NCBI GenBank assembly: GCA_020073615.1
Contig: JAIQEX010000001.1
Coordinates: 62,001 to 126,000 of the forward strand
DNA from: Terriglobia bacterium
Lineage (GTDB): Bacteria; Acidobacteriota; Terriglobia; Bryobacterales; Bryobacteraceae
Reading direction: 5' to 3'
Length of the DNA stretch: 64,000 nucleotides
Translations under genes and position numbers: made by a program
The notes under the pieces: generated by a model
The model's input: only the letters and a program-made list of their open reading frames with translations
Told to the model about the DNA's origin: nothing
Databases searched by the model: none
Shown here: positions 55,331 through 64,000 of the stretch, piece by piece
Numbering within the stretch: position 1 is the stretch's first letter
Layout: each line of letters starts with the position of its first letter

Positions 55331-57640
55331 ATGGAACCGGTGATCTACGGCGACCTGCGGTGCCTGCAGGACCCGGCCTATGCGCTGCGGGGCATCGGCC
55401 ATCACACCGCAGCCGTGCTCCGTGGGCGTGGCCGCAGCCGTTGCGCTTCCTGGAAGCTGGTGGGACTGGTCGACGACAATCTGGACGCCTTGCCTGCGGA
55501 ATTCGCCGCACTGGCCAATGACGTCAGCCCTTCCCGCAACCCCTCCATCCCGCGTTCGGGCGCCATCTTCCTGGATTTCTCGCCCATGACGCACGACCCC
55601 CGCTTCAGCCTCCGCTTCGCCGCCAATCCCGATTTCCTGAAGGCCGCGGTCATCTACGACTTCATCCCGTTCGATTGGCCCGGATATCTGCCCCATGTCG
55701 CCAGCCGGATCGATTACCTTTCCAAGATCGCGCGGCTGCGCAGCTTCGATCTCTATCTGCCGATCTCCCGGTACTCGGCGGGGCGGCTGGCCGCCATCCT
55801 GAGCATATCCCCTTCCAGGATCGCCGTCACTGGCGCCTCCGTGCGCAGCCGTCTGTACGACCTCGCCCAAGTCCGCCGCGCGGCTCCGCCGCCGCCCCAG
55901 AACGAGCATCCGTACTTCTTCTCGTTGGGCGGCGACGATCGCCGCAAAAATACGGAAACCGCCGTGGCGGCGGTCCGCCGCCTCAATGACATGCACTCGC
56001 GGCTGATTCCGTTGAAGGTCGGGGACCATGGCCACGGCTACAAGGCGGATCTGCTGCGTATCGCGGGACACGAGGAGGGTGGCGGGTTTCTGGAATTCCG
56101 GCCCGGCGTCGACGACGAGGCCCTGGTCGATCTCATGGCCGGCGCCACGGCCACTATCTGCCCGTCCCGCATCGAAGGCTTCTCGCTGCCGGTGGTGGAA
56201 GCCATCGCGTGCGGATCGCCCGTCGCCGCCTCCGATTGCGAAGCCCACAGCGAACTGCTCGGCCAGTCTGGCGCGTTGTTTCCCGCCACCGACTCCCTGG
56301 CCCTCGCGGACATACTCGATTCCTTGCTGCAATGCCCCGAGCGCCGCCCGCAACTCCTCCGCGAGCAGGCGCCGATCGCCGAACAGTTTCGCGAGCCGCA
56401 GGTGGCGGCGCGCTTCTGGAACGCCATCGCCGATGCCATGGACGCTCGCCCGGGAGGTCCCGCGCTCCGCAGCGCGCGAAAACCGAGGCTGGCGCTACTG
56501 GCCCCGTATCCGCCCCAGGAATCCGGGGTCGCCCTGTTCACCCAAAAGACCGTCGAGGCCGCGGCCCGGTTCTTCGATGTCGACGTTTACACCAATGCCC
56601 CCCGTCCCCTTCCCCCGGGCGGAACGTTCCGCGATGCCGGGCTGATCGGCCGCGCCGCGCTTCTCAAGGGGAGATATGACAGCATTATCTCGGTCATCGG
56701 AAACTCGCCCTTCCACACGCCGATTTTCGAGTTGTTCGAGGAATATGGCGGCCCGTGCATCCTGCACGACTCCCGCCTGACGCACATCTATCATTTCCGC
56801 CTCGGACCGGAGCGCTTTCGCGATTTGGCCGTGAAGGCTCTGGGCCGGCCGGTCACCACCGACGAAATTGAGATCTGGCTCCAGGACCGCGACCTACCCT
56901 CACTGTTCGTCGAGCCGGTAATCCGGAAGGCAACGCCGCTGATTGTACACACCCGGCATTTCCAGTCCCTGCTGCGGCGGCGCTACGGCGTCCACGCGGA
57001 ACTGACTACCTTTTGCCCCAATATGCCGTTTGATGAGCAGGAAATCGGCGCGGCGGGGCGGCGCGCGGCGCGCGAACGCCTGGGAATTTCCCCCGGGGTC
57101 TTTCTGGTATCTACGTTCGGTTTTGGTGAAAAGGGCAAGGGTATCGACAGTTGCGTGATCGCGGCCGAACTGCTCCGCGCCTGGAATATCCCGGTAGAAT
57201 TGCATATCGTCGGCAACGCGGGGCGGATAGAAAGCGAACTGGTTCGGCTCACGGGTCTGTACGGCGTGGACGACATTGTGCATTGGGGGAACACCTTTGT
57301 CTCCGCGCAGACCTACCGCGATTTCATGCTGGCGTCCGACGCCGCGGTCCAGCTCCGCTCCTACGGCTTCGGCCAGGCTTCGGCGGCGCTGGCCGATTGC
57401 ATTAACGCCGCGCTTCCCTGTGTGGCCACCAGTGAGTTGGCCGAGGCCGGCGACGCCCCCGAATTCGTGCGCACCGTGCCCTACCCGATTTCGCCGCTGC
57501 TGGTGGCCGAGCAACTGGCGGCCATTTGGGAAGGCCCGCGGGAGCGGACGCTCTGGTACGACGCGCGGCGAGCCTACTTATCTACTCACAATTTCGACTT
57601 TTACATCGAGCGCTTGCGGCAAATACTCGAACTTACATGA
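55331..57640 (+). CDS. bidomain GT4-type glycosyltransferase
   Basis: A 769-residue protein with two GT-B glycosyltransferase modules. The first (about 1-380) has FFSLGGDDRRKNTETAVAAV and PSRIEGFSLPVVEAIACGSPV; the second (about 388-769) has LALLAPYPPQESGVALFTQ, STFGFGEKGKGIDSCVIAAE and DAAVQLRSYGFGQASAAL. In double-domain polymerases of this type each module adds a different linkage to the growing glycan. It follows the coiled-coil gene by 9 nt; its stop overlaps the next start (ATGA). ATG at 55331 is used although no clear Shine-Dalgarno is seen. Confidence 0.85.
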   Translation: MEPVIYGDLRCLQDPAYALRGIGHHTAAVLRGRGRSRCASWKLVGLVDDNLDALPAEFAALANDVSPSRNPSIPRSGAIFLDFSPMTHDPRFSLRFAANPDFLKAAVIYDFIPFDWPGYLPHVASRIDYLSKIARLRSFDLYLPISRYSAGRLAAILSISPSRIAVTGASVRSRLYDLAQVRRAAPPPPQNEHPYFFSLGGDDRRKNTETAVAAVRRLNDMHSRLIPLKVGDHGHGYKADLLRIAGHEEGGGFLEFRPGVDDEALVDLMAGATATICPSRIEGFSLPVVEAIACGSPVAASDCEAHSELLGQSGALFPATDSLALADILDSLLQCPERRPQLLREQAPIAEQFREPQVAARFWNAIADAMDARPGGPALRSARKPRLALLAPYPPQESGVALFTQKTVEAAARFFDVDVYTNAPRPLPPGGTFRDAGLIGRAALLKGRYDSIISVIGNSPFHTPIFELFEEYGGPCILHDSRLTHIYHFRLGPERFRDLAVKALGRPVTTDEIEIWLQDRDLPSLFVEPVIRKATPLIVHTRHFQSLLRRRYGVHAELTTFCPNMPFDEQEIGAAGRRAARERLGISPGVFLVSTFGFGEKGKGIDSCVIAAELLRAWNIPVELHIVGNAGRIESELVRLTGLYGVDDIVHWGNTFVSAQTYRDFMLASDAAVQLRSYGFGQASAALADCINAALPCVATSELAEAGDAPEFVRTVPYPISPLLVAEQLAAIWEGPRERTLWYDARRAYLSTHNFDFYIERLRQILELT

Positions 57641-58770
57641 GCGTATCCATCGATCTTACCGAGTTCCTCCGCAACCCGATCCATTCGGGCATCCAGCGTG
57701 TTACCGCGCAGATCTGCCGCAATTGGCCCGATGGGGACCTGAGACCCGTGCACCTCGCTCCCCAGGGTCACCTCGCGGCGCTGCCTGACGAGCTGCTCCC
57801 CGCAATCGCCCACAGCTTCGAATGCCCCGGCGGTTCCTGGGTCGAACGTATACAGGAGATTCGCGATACCCCTGGCTGGCCTGGCGCGGAGTTTTCCGCC
57901 AGGGACACCCTGCTGGTACCCGAGCTTTTCTACGACCCGCGAAGGGTCGCTTTCTTCCGTCGCATGGATCGGACAGGCCTCGAACGCTGCCGGTTCGTCG
58001 TTTATGACTTATTGCCGCTCGTGTACCCCCAGTACTTTGCCTCCTGGGTTCCGATGGATATCGTCTGCGCGTACTTTCAAATGATTCGCGGCGTCCCGCA
58101 TTGCGCGTTCATCTCCCGGTCGACGCAGGAGGACTATTGCCGCCGGTTGCGGCGCTCGCGCGAGACCAAGGGGGTGGTATTCCGGCTCGGCAGCGACGGC
58201 CTTGGCCCTAAGCCCGCGCCGGTGGCCTCCGCCCGGCCGCTCAAGTTCACCGTCGTGGGAAGACTCGAACCCTGGAAGAACCCCAGCCTCATACTGGACG
58301 CGTTCGAGCCGTTGCTGCGCGACGTTGCCGGCCTTCAGTTGCACTTCCTGGGACCGCTCGGCGACCACATTGAGCCATCGCTCGCCGCCAGATTGGAGGT
58401 CATGGCCGCGCACCATCCCGGGTTGTCACATTGCCCACACCCCGACGACGGCACGATGCGACGACATATCGACGAATCGCGCGCCACCATCTTCGTGAGC
58501 GTGGCCGAGGGCTTCGGGCTCCCGCCGGTCGAGAGCCTGTGGCGCGGAACCCCCGTCATTGTTTCCCGGGGTCTTCCGAGTCTGGAAGGCTATGGCCCGG
58601 CCGGTCTCCACGTCGTCGAGCCGCTCGACGCCGCCAATCTGCGAAGCGCCGTGACCGCCTTTTTCGATGACGCCTACTGGCGGCAAAAATCGCAGGAGGC
58701 GGGCGGCCTGGATCTGCCCACGTGGCGATCGTTCACCCAGGAGCTCGCCCAATGGTGCCAGCCGCGGTGA
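57637..58770 (+). CDS. GT4-type glycosyltransferase
   Basis: A 377-residue GT-B glycosyltransferase. The N terminus (IDLTEFLRNPIHSGIQRVT) is typical of mannosyl/rhamnosyltransferases that lengthen O-antigens; the C-terminal half has FTVVGRLEPWKNPSLILDAF and the E-x7-E segment VAEGFGLPPVESLWRGTPV. The ATG at 57637 overlaps the stop of the previous gene, so it is translated with it. It is the last gene of the plus-strand glycan block and is followed by the convergent cysNC. Confidence 0.88.
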   Translation: MSVSIDLTEFLRNPIHSGIQRVTAQICRNWPDGDLRPVHLAPQGHLAALPDELLPAIAHSFECPGGSWVERIQEIRDTPGWPGAEFSARDTLLVPELFYDPRRVAFFRRMDRTGLERCRFVVYDLLPLVYPQYFASWVPMDIVCAYFQMIRGVPHCAFISRSTQEDYCRRLRRSRETKGVVFRLGSDGLGPKPAPVASARPLKFTVVGRLEPWKNPSLILDAFEPLLRDVAGLQLHFLGPLGDHIEPSLAARLEVMAAHHPGLSHCPHPDDGTMRRHIDESRATIFVSVAEGFGLPPVESLWRGTPVIVSRGLPSLEGYGPAGLHVVEPLDAANLRSAVTAFFDDAYWRQKSQEAGGLDLPTWRSFTQELAQWCQPR

Positions 58771-58790
58771 GCGGCAGTAGATCGGGCCGC

Positions 58791-60590
58791 TCACGACCAG
58801 CGCGTCTCCAGGTACCGCAGGATCTTGTCGACGCTCTCCGCCGGGGTTTCCCGGTCCGTCCGGCATTCCACCTCGGGGGATGCCGGGGGTTCGTATGGGT
58901 CGTCGATTCCGGTGAATCCTGGCAGTTCGCCGGCGCGCGCCTTCCGGTAGAGCCCTTTCCCGTCGCGTTGCTCGCAGATGGCGAGGGGAGCATTTACGTA
59001 GACCTCGACGAAATTGCCGATTCGCCCGCGCACTTCATCGCGCACGGCGTGGTAGGGGGAAATGGCGGACACCAGCACGATTACTCCGTTCCTGGTGAGC
59101 AATTCCGCAACGAAGCCGATGCGCCGGATATTGTCGTCGCGATCCTGCTTGCTAAAGCCCAGGTCCTTGGTCAGGTGGCGGCGTACCTGGTCTCCGTCCA
59201 GGGTCTCGACCTTGTATCCCCTGGCCCAAAGCCGTTCATATACCGCTTGGCTGAGAGTCGTCTTTCCGGACGAGCTGAGACCGGTGAACCATACTGTGAG
59301 ACCGCGCTGCCCGGCGCTGTTTCCCCGTGAACGCGGCGGCGCTTCCAGGGCGCTCGAGATCATGCCGGCCGCGAGTGTCTGGTTGCTGGTCGGATCGATC
59401 AGGATGAAGCTGCCGGTGGTGCGATTCCGGCGGTAAGGATCGCAGAACAACGGCCGATGGGTTTCCAGTTCTACGGTTCCGATCTGGTTGAGCTGCAGCT
59501 CCGCGCACTCCCGCTCCTGCAAAGTGCCGATATCCAGGCGGGAAACCAGGCGGACCGCCTCCGCGCACACCCTTTGTGTCGTGTGCTTCACCAGGTAGGG
59601 GCGGCCGAGCGCGAGCGGTGTCTCCGCCATCCACACCAGCGTGGCCAGAAACCGGGCGGCCGCCATCGGCGGATGGGCCGGCCCGGACAGCATATCGCCG
59701 CGGCCGACATCGAGATGATCCTCCAGACACAACGTCACCGACATAGGGGCGAACGCCCGTGCGAGCGAGTCCTCATAGAGGCCAATGGAACGGATTCGCG
59801 TGGTGCGCTGCGACGGGAGGACCAGCACCTCATCGCCGGGCCGCACCGAGCCGGATGCAATCTGGCCGGCGTAGCCGCGATAATCGCCGCCGTGGCGCAC
59901 GACGTACTGTACGGGGAAACGAAACTCGGACATGCCGCCGCATTCGTCGATGGGAACGGTCTCGAGACATTCGAGCAGGCTCGAGCCGCCGAACCACGGC
60001 ATGCGGGTGCTGCGCCGCACGACGTTGTCGCCTGAGAGCGCGCTGGCCGGAATCGCCTCCAGGCTGGCGCCCGGAAGCTGCCTGGCGAAGTCCGCGAAAT
60101 CGCGCCGTACCTCGTCGAATACCCGCTGCTCGTATCCCACGAGGTCCATCTTGTTCACCACGGCCACGATGCGCCGGATGCCCATGAGCCAGGCGATATA
60201 GGCGTGGCGCCGCGTCTGGGGAAGCACGCCTTTGCGCGCGTCGAGCAGGATCACCACGAGCTGCGCGGTGGAAGCCCCGGTGGCCATGTTGCGGGTGTAC
60301 TGTTCGTGGCCGGGGGTATCGGCGATGATGAACCGGCGCCGCGCGGTGGCGAAGTACCGGTAGGCGACATCGATGGTGATACCCTGCTCGCGCTCGGCGC
60401 GCAGCCCGTCGGTGAGAAACGCCAGGTCCAGGCCGTTCGGTGAAGCCATGCGGGCCGAGTGGAGCTGGTCCTCGTAGACGCCGCCGCTGTCGTGCAGCAG
60501 ACGGCCGATCAGGGTCGACTTGCCGTCATCGACGCTGCCGGCGGTGGCCAAGCGGAGGAGTTCCGGTTCCATGCCTGAAGAGTGGGTCAT
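58791..60590 (-). CDS. cysNC: bifunctional sulfate adenylyltransferase subunit 1 / APS kinase
   Basis: A 599-residue fusion. Residues 1-415 are CysN, the GTPase that drives ATP sulfurylase: P-loop GSVDDGKST (18-26), DTPGHEQY (91-98), NKMDL (146-150). Residues 430-599 are APS kinase with the P-loop GLSSSGKTT (437-445) and [16 protein letters not shown]. With CysD it makes PAPS, the universal sulfate donor. It lies next to a sulfotransferase on the other strand rather than in an assimilation operon, so PAPS for glycan sulfation is the likely use. ATG at 60590 is used; ATG at 60572 is also possible. Confidence 0.92.
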   Translation of the reverse strand: MTHSSGMEPELLRLATAGSVDDGKSTLIGRLLHDSGGVYEDQLHSARMASPNGLDLAFLTDGLRAEREQGITIDVAYRYFATARRRFIIADTPGHEQYTRNMATGASTAQLVVILLDARKGVLPQTRRHAYIAWLMGIRRIVAVVNKMDLVGYEQRVFDEVRRDFADFARQLPGASLEAIPASALSGDNVVRRSTRMPWFGGSSLLECLETVPIDECGGMSEFRFPVQYVVRHGGDYRGYAGQIASGSVRPGDEVLVLPSQRTTRIRSIGLYEDSLARAFAPMSVTLCLEDHLDVGRGDMLSGPAHPPMAAARFLATLVWMAETPLALGRPYLVKHTTQRVCAEAVRLVSRLDIGTLQERECAELQLNQIGTVELETHRPLFCDPYRRNRTTGSFILIDPTSNQTLAAGMISSALEAPPRSRGNSAGQRGLTVWFTGLSSSGKTTLSQAVYERLWARGYKVETLDGDQVRRHLTKDLGFSKQDRDDNIRRIGFVAELLTRNGVIVLVSAISPYHAVRDEVRGRIGNFVEVYVNAPLAICEQRDGKGLYRKARAGELPGFTGIDDPYEPPASPEVECRTDRETPAESVDKILRYLETRWS

Positions 60591-60658
60591 AACTGCCGGC
60601 CGCGTTCGATTCCAGGTTACTGCGAACGCACGGCGAATCACAATCGGCCGCGCGGACG

Positions 60659-60664
60659 TACAAT
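60659..60664 (+). promoter_or_regulatory. -10 box of the sulfotransferase gene (leaderless candidate)
   Basis: TACAAT ends 7 nt before the ATG at 60672; the 7 nt include GGAGG directly against the start codon, too close to act as a normal Shine-Dalgarno. Confidence 0.4.
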
Positions 60665-60671
60665 CTGGAGG

Positions 60672-61421
60672 ATGTCTTCCCTAAGGATCGCCGTCGTCGG
60701 CACGCCGCGTTCCGGTAACACCTGGGTCCGGTACGTCCTGGGCGATGCCCTCGACCTGCAGCAGATGATGCCGGTCCACAATCCGCGGGACATCGCACCG
60801 GAGCTGCCGGAGCGTGCGGCGTTGCAGATTCACTGGTATCGCGAGCCCAATTTTCAGGCGTTCCTGCGCACCAACGGATTCCGCGTAGTGGTGGTCGCGC
60901 GCCACCCCCTCGACGTACTCATTTCCGCCCTGCACTTCCGGCGGCGCGAATGGAGCCTGGTCCGCTGGCTGGAAGGCAACGCCGAGTTCCCGCCCGACTT
61001 CGCGGAGTACGCGCCTGCGTCGCCGTCCTTCGTCGCCTACGCCACCAGCTGGGGCGCCGAGAATCTGCTCTCCGTGTCCTATCAGTGGTGGCACGACCGC
61101 GACGCCATCCGGGTTCGCTACGAGCAACTGGTACGCGAGCCGGTGGCGGCGTTCACCAGTCTGGTCGAGCAGTTGAACGAGCCCGCCGACCGGGTGGCCA
61201 AGGCGATCGAAGCGAACCCGTTCAAGGCCATGCAGGATCTTCCCAACAAGCATGGCTGGCGCGGCACGCCGGGTCTCTGGCGCCAGCTCATTCCTCCCCT
61301 GGACGCGTGGCGCATCTTCCGGCGCCATCGCCGCGTGTTCGACACCCTCGGTTACGGCATCCCCCCTTACCTGCTGACGCGGCGCGCGGCTCTGAGAAAC
61401 TGGCAGCGCCTCGCCATCTAA
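60672..61421 (+). CDS. PAPS-dependent sulfotransferase
   Basis: A 249-residue sulfotransferase. The 5'-phosphosulfate-binding loop is [13 protein letters not shown] (11-23) and the 3'-phosphate-binding segment is [13 protein letters not shown] near residue 78; RYEQLVREP and the C-terminal [10 protein letters not shown] region are as in family members. It transfers sulfate from PAPS to a hydroxyl of a small molecule, lipid or glycan. Encoded between cysNC and cysD, next to a fucose-type polysaccharide region, so sulfation of that glycan is the most likely role (inference). ATG at 60672 is used; the upstream frame is inside the divergent promoter. Confidence 0.88.
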   Translation: MSSLRIAVVGTPRSGNTWVRYVLGDALDLQQMMPVHNPRDIAPELPERAALQIHWYREPNFQAFLRTNGFRVVVVARHPLDVLISALHFRRREWSLVRWLEGNAEFPPDFAEYAPASPSFVAYATSWGAENLLSVSYQWWHDRDAIRVRYEQLVREPVAAFTSLVEQLNEPADRVAKAIEANPFKAMQDLPNKHGWRGTPGLWRQLIPPLDAWRIFRRHRRVFDTLGYGIPPYLLTRRAALRNWQRLAI

Positions 61422-61439
61422 TGCGCGGCGAATCCACGT

Positions 61440-62342
61440 CTAAAAATACCCCTCCCGCTTTTTGATTTCCATGGAGCCTTCCTGGTCGTGGTCGATCACG
61501 CGGTTCTCGCGCTCGGAGCGGCGAAACGTCGGCAGCTCCCCGACGATCTCCGCTACCGTGGCTGCCGTGGAACGGATCGCCCCGGTGCAGTACGTGCAGC
61601 CGAGCGAGCGCATGCGGCACACGATCCTCTGCGTCTTCTCGCCCGGCACCAACGGAGGCTGGTGCTCGAAGGGGATGATCGTGTCTCCGCGAACCAGCAC
61701 CTCGCGCTCCGCCGCAAAATAGAGCGGCACCACGGGAATGTTCTCCGCCTGGATGTACTGCCAGATGTCCATTTCGGTCCAATTGGAAAGCGGAAACACC
61801 CGGATGCTCTCGCCTTTTTCGATGCGTCCGTTGAAAAGATTCCAGGGTTCGGGGCGCTGGTTTCGAGGATCCCACTGTCCCTTGGGGTCGCGGAAGGAGT
61901 AGATGCGCTCCTTGGCGCGGGATTTTTCCTCTTCCCGGCGCGCGCCTCCCAGGGCGGCTTCAAAGCCGCCCTCGGCGAGCGCATCGAGCAGGGCCGTAGT
62001 TTTCAACAGGGCGCAGCATCGCTGCGTGCCCAGCCGGAAAGGGTCCGCGCCCGCATCGACCGCCGCGCGATTCGTGTGGACGATGAGATGGAGTCCCAAC
62101 TCACGGCAGGTGCGGTCGCGGAATTCGATCATCTCGCGAAACTTAAAGGTGGTGTCGATATGCAGCAGGGGGAAGGGCAGCGTGGCCGGGTAGAACGCTT
62201 TCTGCGCCAGCCGCAGCATCACCGAGGAGTCCTTGCCCACGGAGTAGAGCATGACCGGCCGGGCGAATTCGGCAGCCACCTCACGAAAAATGTGGATGCT
62301 CTCGGCCTCGAGCACTTGCAGATGAGAGAGCGTATCGGACAC
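61440..62342 (-). CDS. cysD: sulfate adenylyltransferase subunit 2
   Basis: A 300-residue CysD, the catalytic ATP-pyrophosphatase subunit that, with CysN, makes adenosine-5'-phosphosulfate. The PP-loop is [33 protein letters not shown] and [20 protein letters not shown] are typical, and the C terminus ends in EIKKREGYF as in other CysD. The start is GTG at 62342, 1 nt after the stop of the TauE-like gene, with AAGGGG upstream; the two are translationally linked. Confidence 0.95.
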   Translation of the reverse strand: MSDTLSHLQVLEAESIHIFREVAAEFARPVMLYSVGKDSSVMLRLAQKAFYPATLPFPLLHIDTTFKFREMIEFRDRTCRELGLHLIVHTNRAAVDAGADPFRLGTQRCCALLKTTALLDALAEGGFEAALGGARREEEKSRAKERIYSFRDPKGQWDPRNQRPEPWNLFNGRIEKGESIRVFPLSNWTEMDIWQYIQAENIPVVPLYFAAEREVLVRGDTIIPFEHQPPLVPGEKTQRIVCRMRSLGCTYCTGAIRSTAATVAEIVGELPTFRRSERENRVIDHDQEGSMEIKKREGYF

Positions 62343-62343
62343 G

Positions 62344-63096
62344 TCAGAAGCCCCTTCCCAGCCCCTTGTGCAGCACGATAGCGCCGAGCAGCATTGCCCA
62401 GAGCAGCACCGTGACGCGCAGTATCCGGGCGGGAAGCACACCGGCCAGCCAGGCGCCCAAACAGGCGCCGGCCACACCGCTGGCCAGCAGGGGGAACAGC
62501 ACAACACGGCTCCAGCTTCCCGCGGTCACGTGCACAAGGCTCCCCGCAACGGATACGGCCAGACCGAAGACGAGGTCGGTTCCGACCACCGCCACCGGCG
62601 ACAGCTTGCTGAGACTGTACAGCAGGACGGTTCCCAGCGCGCCCGCGCCGGCCGAGGAAAAGCCGGTCGACACCCCGATGGGGAAACTGAGGAGCAGCAG
62701 CAACCAGGGCCGCTCCCGATGGCGGACTGGATCCCGAACGAAACGGAGCAGGCCGAAGCCGGCGGAAACCAATACGGTCGCGCCGATGACGGTCAAGATC
62801 AAACCATCCCGGCTATCATGCAGCCGCTCGAGCACCGCCGAGCCAAAGACCGCACCCGGTACGCCTCCGGCCACCATGTAGGGGAGCGTTCGGAGATCAA
62901 CCTGCCTGCGATACAGATAGAGCAAGGCCGCGTTGACCTTTACCGCCGAAGAAAAAAGAAGCGCCGTTCCCACGCTTTGTGCCGGGGGCACACCGAAGAA
63001 CAGGATCAGAAGCGGGGCCGCCAATAATCCGCCGCCAATCCCGGTGGTGCCAATAGCCAACCCGATGAAGGCACCGAGCAGCATCACCATACTCAT
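62344..63096 (-). CDS. TauE/SafE-type sulfite or sulfur-anion permease
   Basis: A 250-residue member of the TauE/SafE (DUF81) family with about eight membrane helices. [25 protein letters not shown] at the N terminus and [35 protein letters not shown] in the second half are the duplicated family motif. Members carry sulfite, sulfonates or sulfate; adjacency to cysD suggests sulfate uptake or release of a sulfur anion. ATG at 63096 is preferred to the TTG at 63141 because family proteins begin near it, although the TTG form adds only 15 residues. Confidence 0.85.
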   Translation of the reverse strand: MSMVMLLGAFIGLAIGTTGIGGGLLAAPLLILFFGVPPAQSVGTALLFSSAVKVNAALLYLYRRQVDLRTLPYMVAGGVPGAVFGSAVLERLHDSRDGLILTVIGATVLVSAGFGLLRFVRDPVRHRERPWLLLLLSFPIGVSTGFSSAGAGALGTVLLYSLSKLSPVAVVGTDLVFGLAVSVAGSLVHVTAGSWSRVVLFPLLASGVAGACLGAWLAGVLPARILRVTVLLWAMLLGAIVLHKGLGRGF

Positions 63097-63186
63097 GCCC
63101 CGCAACGGGTCACCCCAGTGTGTTGCCCTGGAGCCCGACAAGGCTGGCGGAAACGGACCGCCTTCCGGTGTTGTGGAGCGCGGGCC

Positions 63187-63909
63187 CTAACGGGAACGCT
63201 GTTTCCGGAGCACCCAGGCCAGCGGCGCAAGCCCAAGGATCAGAAAGGATGCTGTAGCCGGTTCGGGCACGGCGGCCGGAGTGAAGGTAAAGTTTCCACC
63301 CAGCAAGGTGCGGGTGCCATCTCCCGGGGTCAAGGTTCCCGTTGCTGCGCCTATGCCGCCCGCACTGGTGTTATTCACAATGATCGTAAGGGTATTCAGC
63401 CCGGTGACAAAGCCAGTGGTGAACGTGCCGGTTGCCGGGAACGTGGAAGCGTTGAAAGTAAAGGGCGTGGTAGCGCCGCCATCGGTAAACTGCATCAAAC
63501 CGGCGCCCGTGGATCCCGATACCCCGACATTCAGGATCGGGGTCGGGTTGCCGTTCAGCTCCAAAACCGCCCTGTCATCGCCCCTGAAACCCGTAATGTT
63601 CAGCGACGGTGCGGTCGCGCCCGTCGGCAAGGTAAACGTGAGGTTGGCCACCCAGAACCCATCGAAAGCCGCCAGGCTGCCCCCGGTGATGAAAGTCCCG
63701 GTCGATAAGCTGTCACTGGAGACGCTGATTCCACCAATGGCATCGGAGAGGAACATTGGGGCCGCACCAGTGGCCCCGGCACCCGTAATAGTCCACCCGT
63801 TGCCCGCAACCGTGCTGATATCGATGACGGTCGCCGATGCCGCCGTCAGACACACTAGACCAAGGAATGCCATCCGCATGCCAGCAGCGCTTTTGAATAT
63901 GCTTGTCAT
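63187..63909 (-). CDS. PEP-CTERM sorting-domain protein
   Basis: A 240-residue exported protein with signal peptide (from TSIFKSAAGMRMAFLGLVCL, cut near ASA). The body is Gly/Thr/Asn-rich and beta-rich with the phrase FWVANLTFTLPTG; the C terminus is the PEP-CTERM signal AVPEPATASFLILGLAPLAW followed by VLRKQRSR. No exosortase is in the window. GGAGGG precedes the ATG at 63909; upstream in-frame starts add a non-signal N terminus. It is followed, 90 bp away, by the TauE-like gene on the same strand. Confidence 0.87.
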   Translation of the reverse strand: MTSIFKSAAGMRMAFLGLVCLTAASATVIDISTVAGNGWTITGAGATGAAPMFLSDAIGGISVSSDSLSTGTFITGGSLAAFDGFWVANLTFTLPTGATAPSLNITGFRGDDRAVLELNGNPTPILNVGVSGSTGAGLMQFTDGGATTPFTFNASTFPATGTFTTGFVTGLNTLTIIVNNTSAGGIGAATGTLTPGDGTRTLLGGNFTFTPAAVPEPATASFLILGLAPLAWVLRKQRSR

Positions 63910-64000
63910 TGACCCTCCGCGAATTTCTCGCCAGAACCTCGATTCGCCTCCATGCGTCCTGGCCAATTCGCGAGACGATCATAACATTTTTCTCGATGGT

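Noticed and set aside
58791..62342. cysD/cysNC as a normal sulfate assimilation operon
   Set aside because: No reductase genes are present and a sulfotransferase lies between the two genes, so PAPS for sulfation fits better.

Overview
The window looks like a chromosomal segment of a high-GC member of the Acidobacteriota, most likely the Bryobacterales/Solibacter group. Pointers are a secreted protein ending in the Solibacter-type TIGR03437 C-terminal domain, a PadR regulator translationally coupled to an acidobacterial duplicated orphan permease (ADOP), a very large Oar-like TonB-dependent receptor with an N-terminal carboxypeptidase-regulatory domain, three PEP-CTERM proteins, an SBBP beta-propeller protein and a Ser/Thr kinase with TPRs. 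This is inference from protein families; no rRNA or tRNA gene was seen.

Layout. 1-9090: end of an aminotransferase gene, an MFS transporter and YfhO-like membrane protein pair, a stand-alone response regulator, a GNAT/RHH toxin-antitoxin module inserted between 19-bp direct repeats, the 5-oxoprolinase operon pxpB-pxpC-pxpA and a TIGR03437 protein. 9251-15273: a membrane Ser/Thr kinase, two PEP-CTERM proteins and a secreted serine hydrolase. 15380-19693 (minus): an Mla-type lipid transport operon (mlaE-mlaF-mlaD) continuing into a YdjC/HpnK-like deacetylase and rsmI. 19744-25800: a P1 peptidase, a YkgJ-type cysteine-cluster protein, a PilZ protein, the PadR/ADOP pair and an internally duplicated membrane protein. 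26085-37193: a repeat-containing secreted protein, then a minus-strand N-acetylglucosamine/chitin-type locus (SIS isomerase/deaminase, SSS symporter, GH20 hexosaminidase, TonB receptor) with the same 56-bp promoter/operator element in front of its first and last genes. 37368-45618: a decayed UPF0175 gene, an outer-membrane-like protein, a GT39-like mannosyltransferase, an SBBP protein and an unassigned polytopic membrane protein.

45822-63096 is a surface polysaccharide region. On the minus strand gmd-fcl make GDP-L-fucose, wzm-wzt form an ABC exporter, and three proteins carry glycosyltransferase domains, one of them fused to a methyltransferase. On the plus strand are a coiled-coil protein with perfect 99-bp tandem repeats and two more glycosyltransferases. 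Next to these lie cysD, a sulfotransferase, cysNC and a TauE-type anion permease, which together could make PAPS and sulfate the glycan. The window ends with a third PEP-CTERM protein.

Two ways of starting translation seem to coexist. Several housekeeping or regulatory genes have a -10-like hexamer ending only 6-9 nt before the start codon (leaderless candidates), while exported proteins and operon-internal genes mostly have clear Shine-Dalgarno sequences. The best candidates for something new are the divergent toxin-antitoxin insertion, the shared operator of the GlcNAc locus, the sulfation cassette with its coiled-coil/fusion glycosyltransferases, and the duplicated membrane protein.
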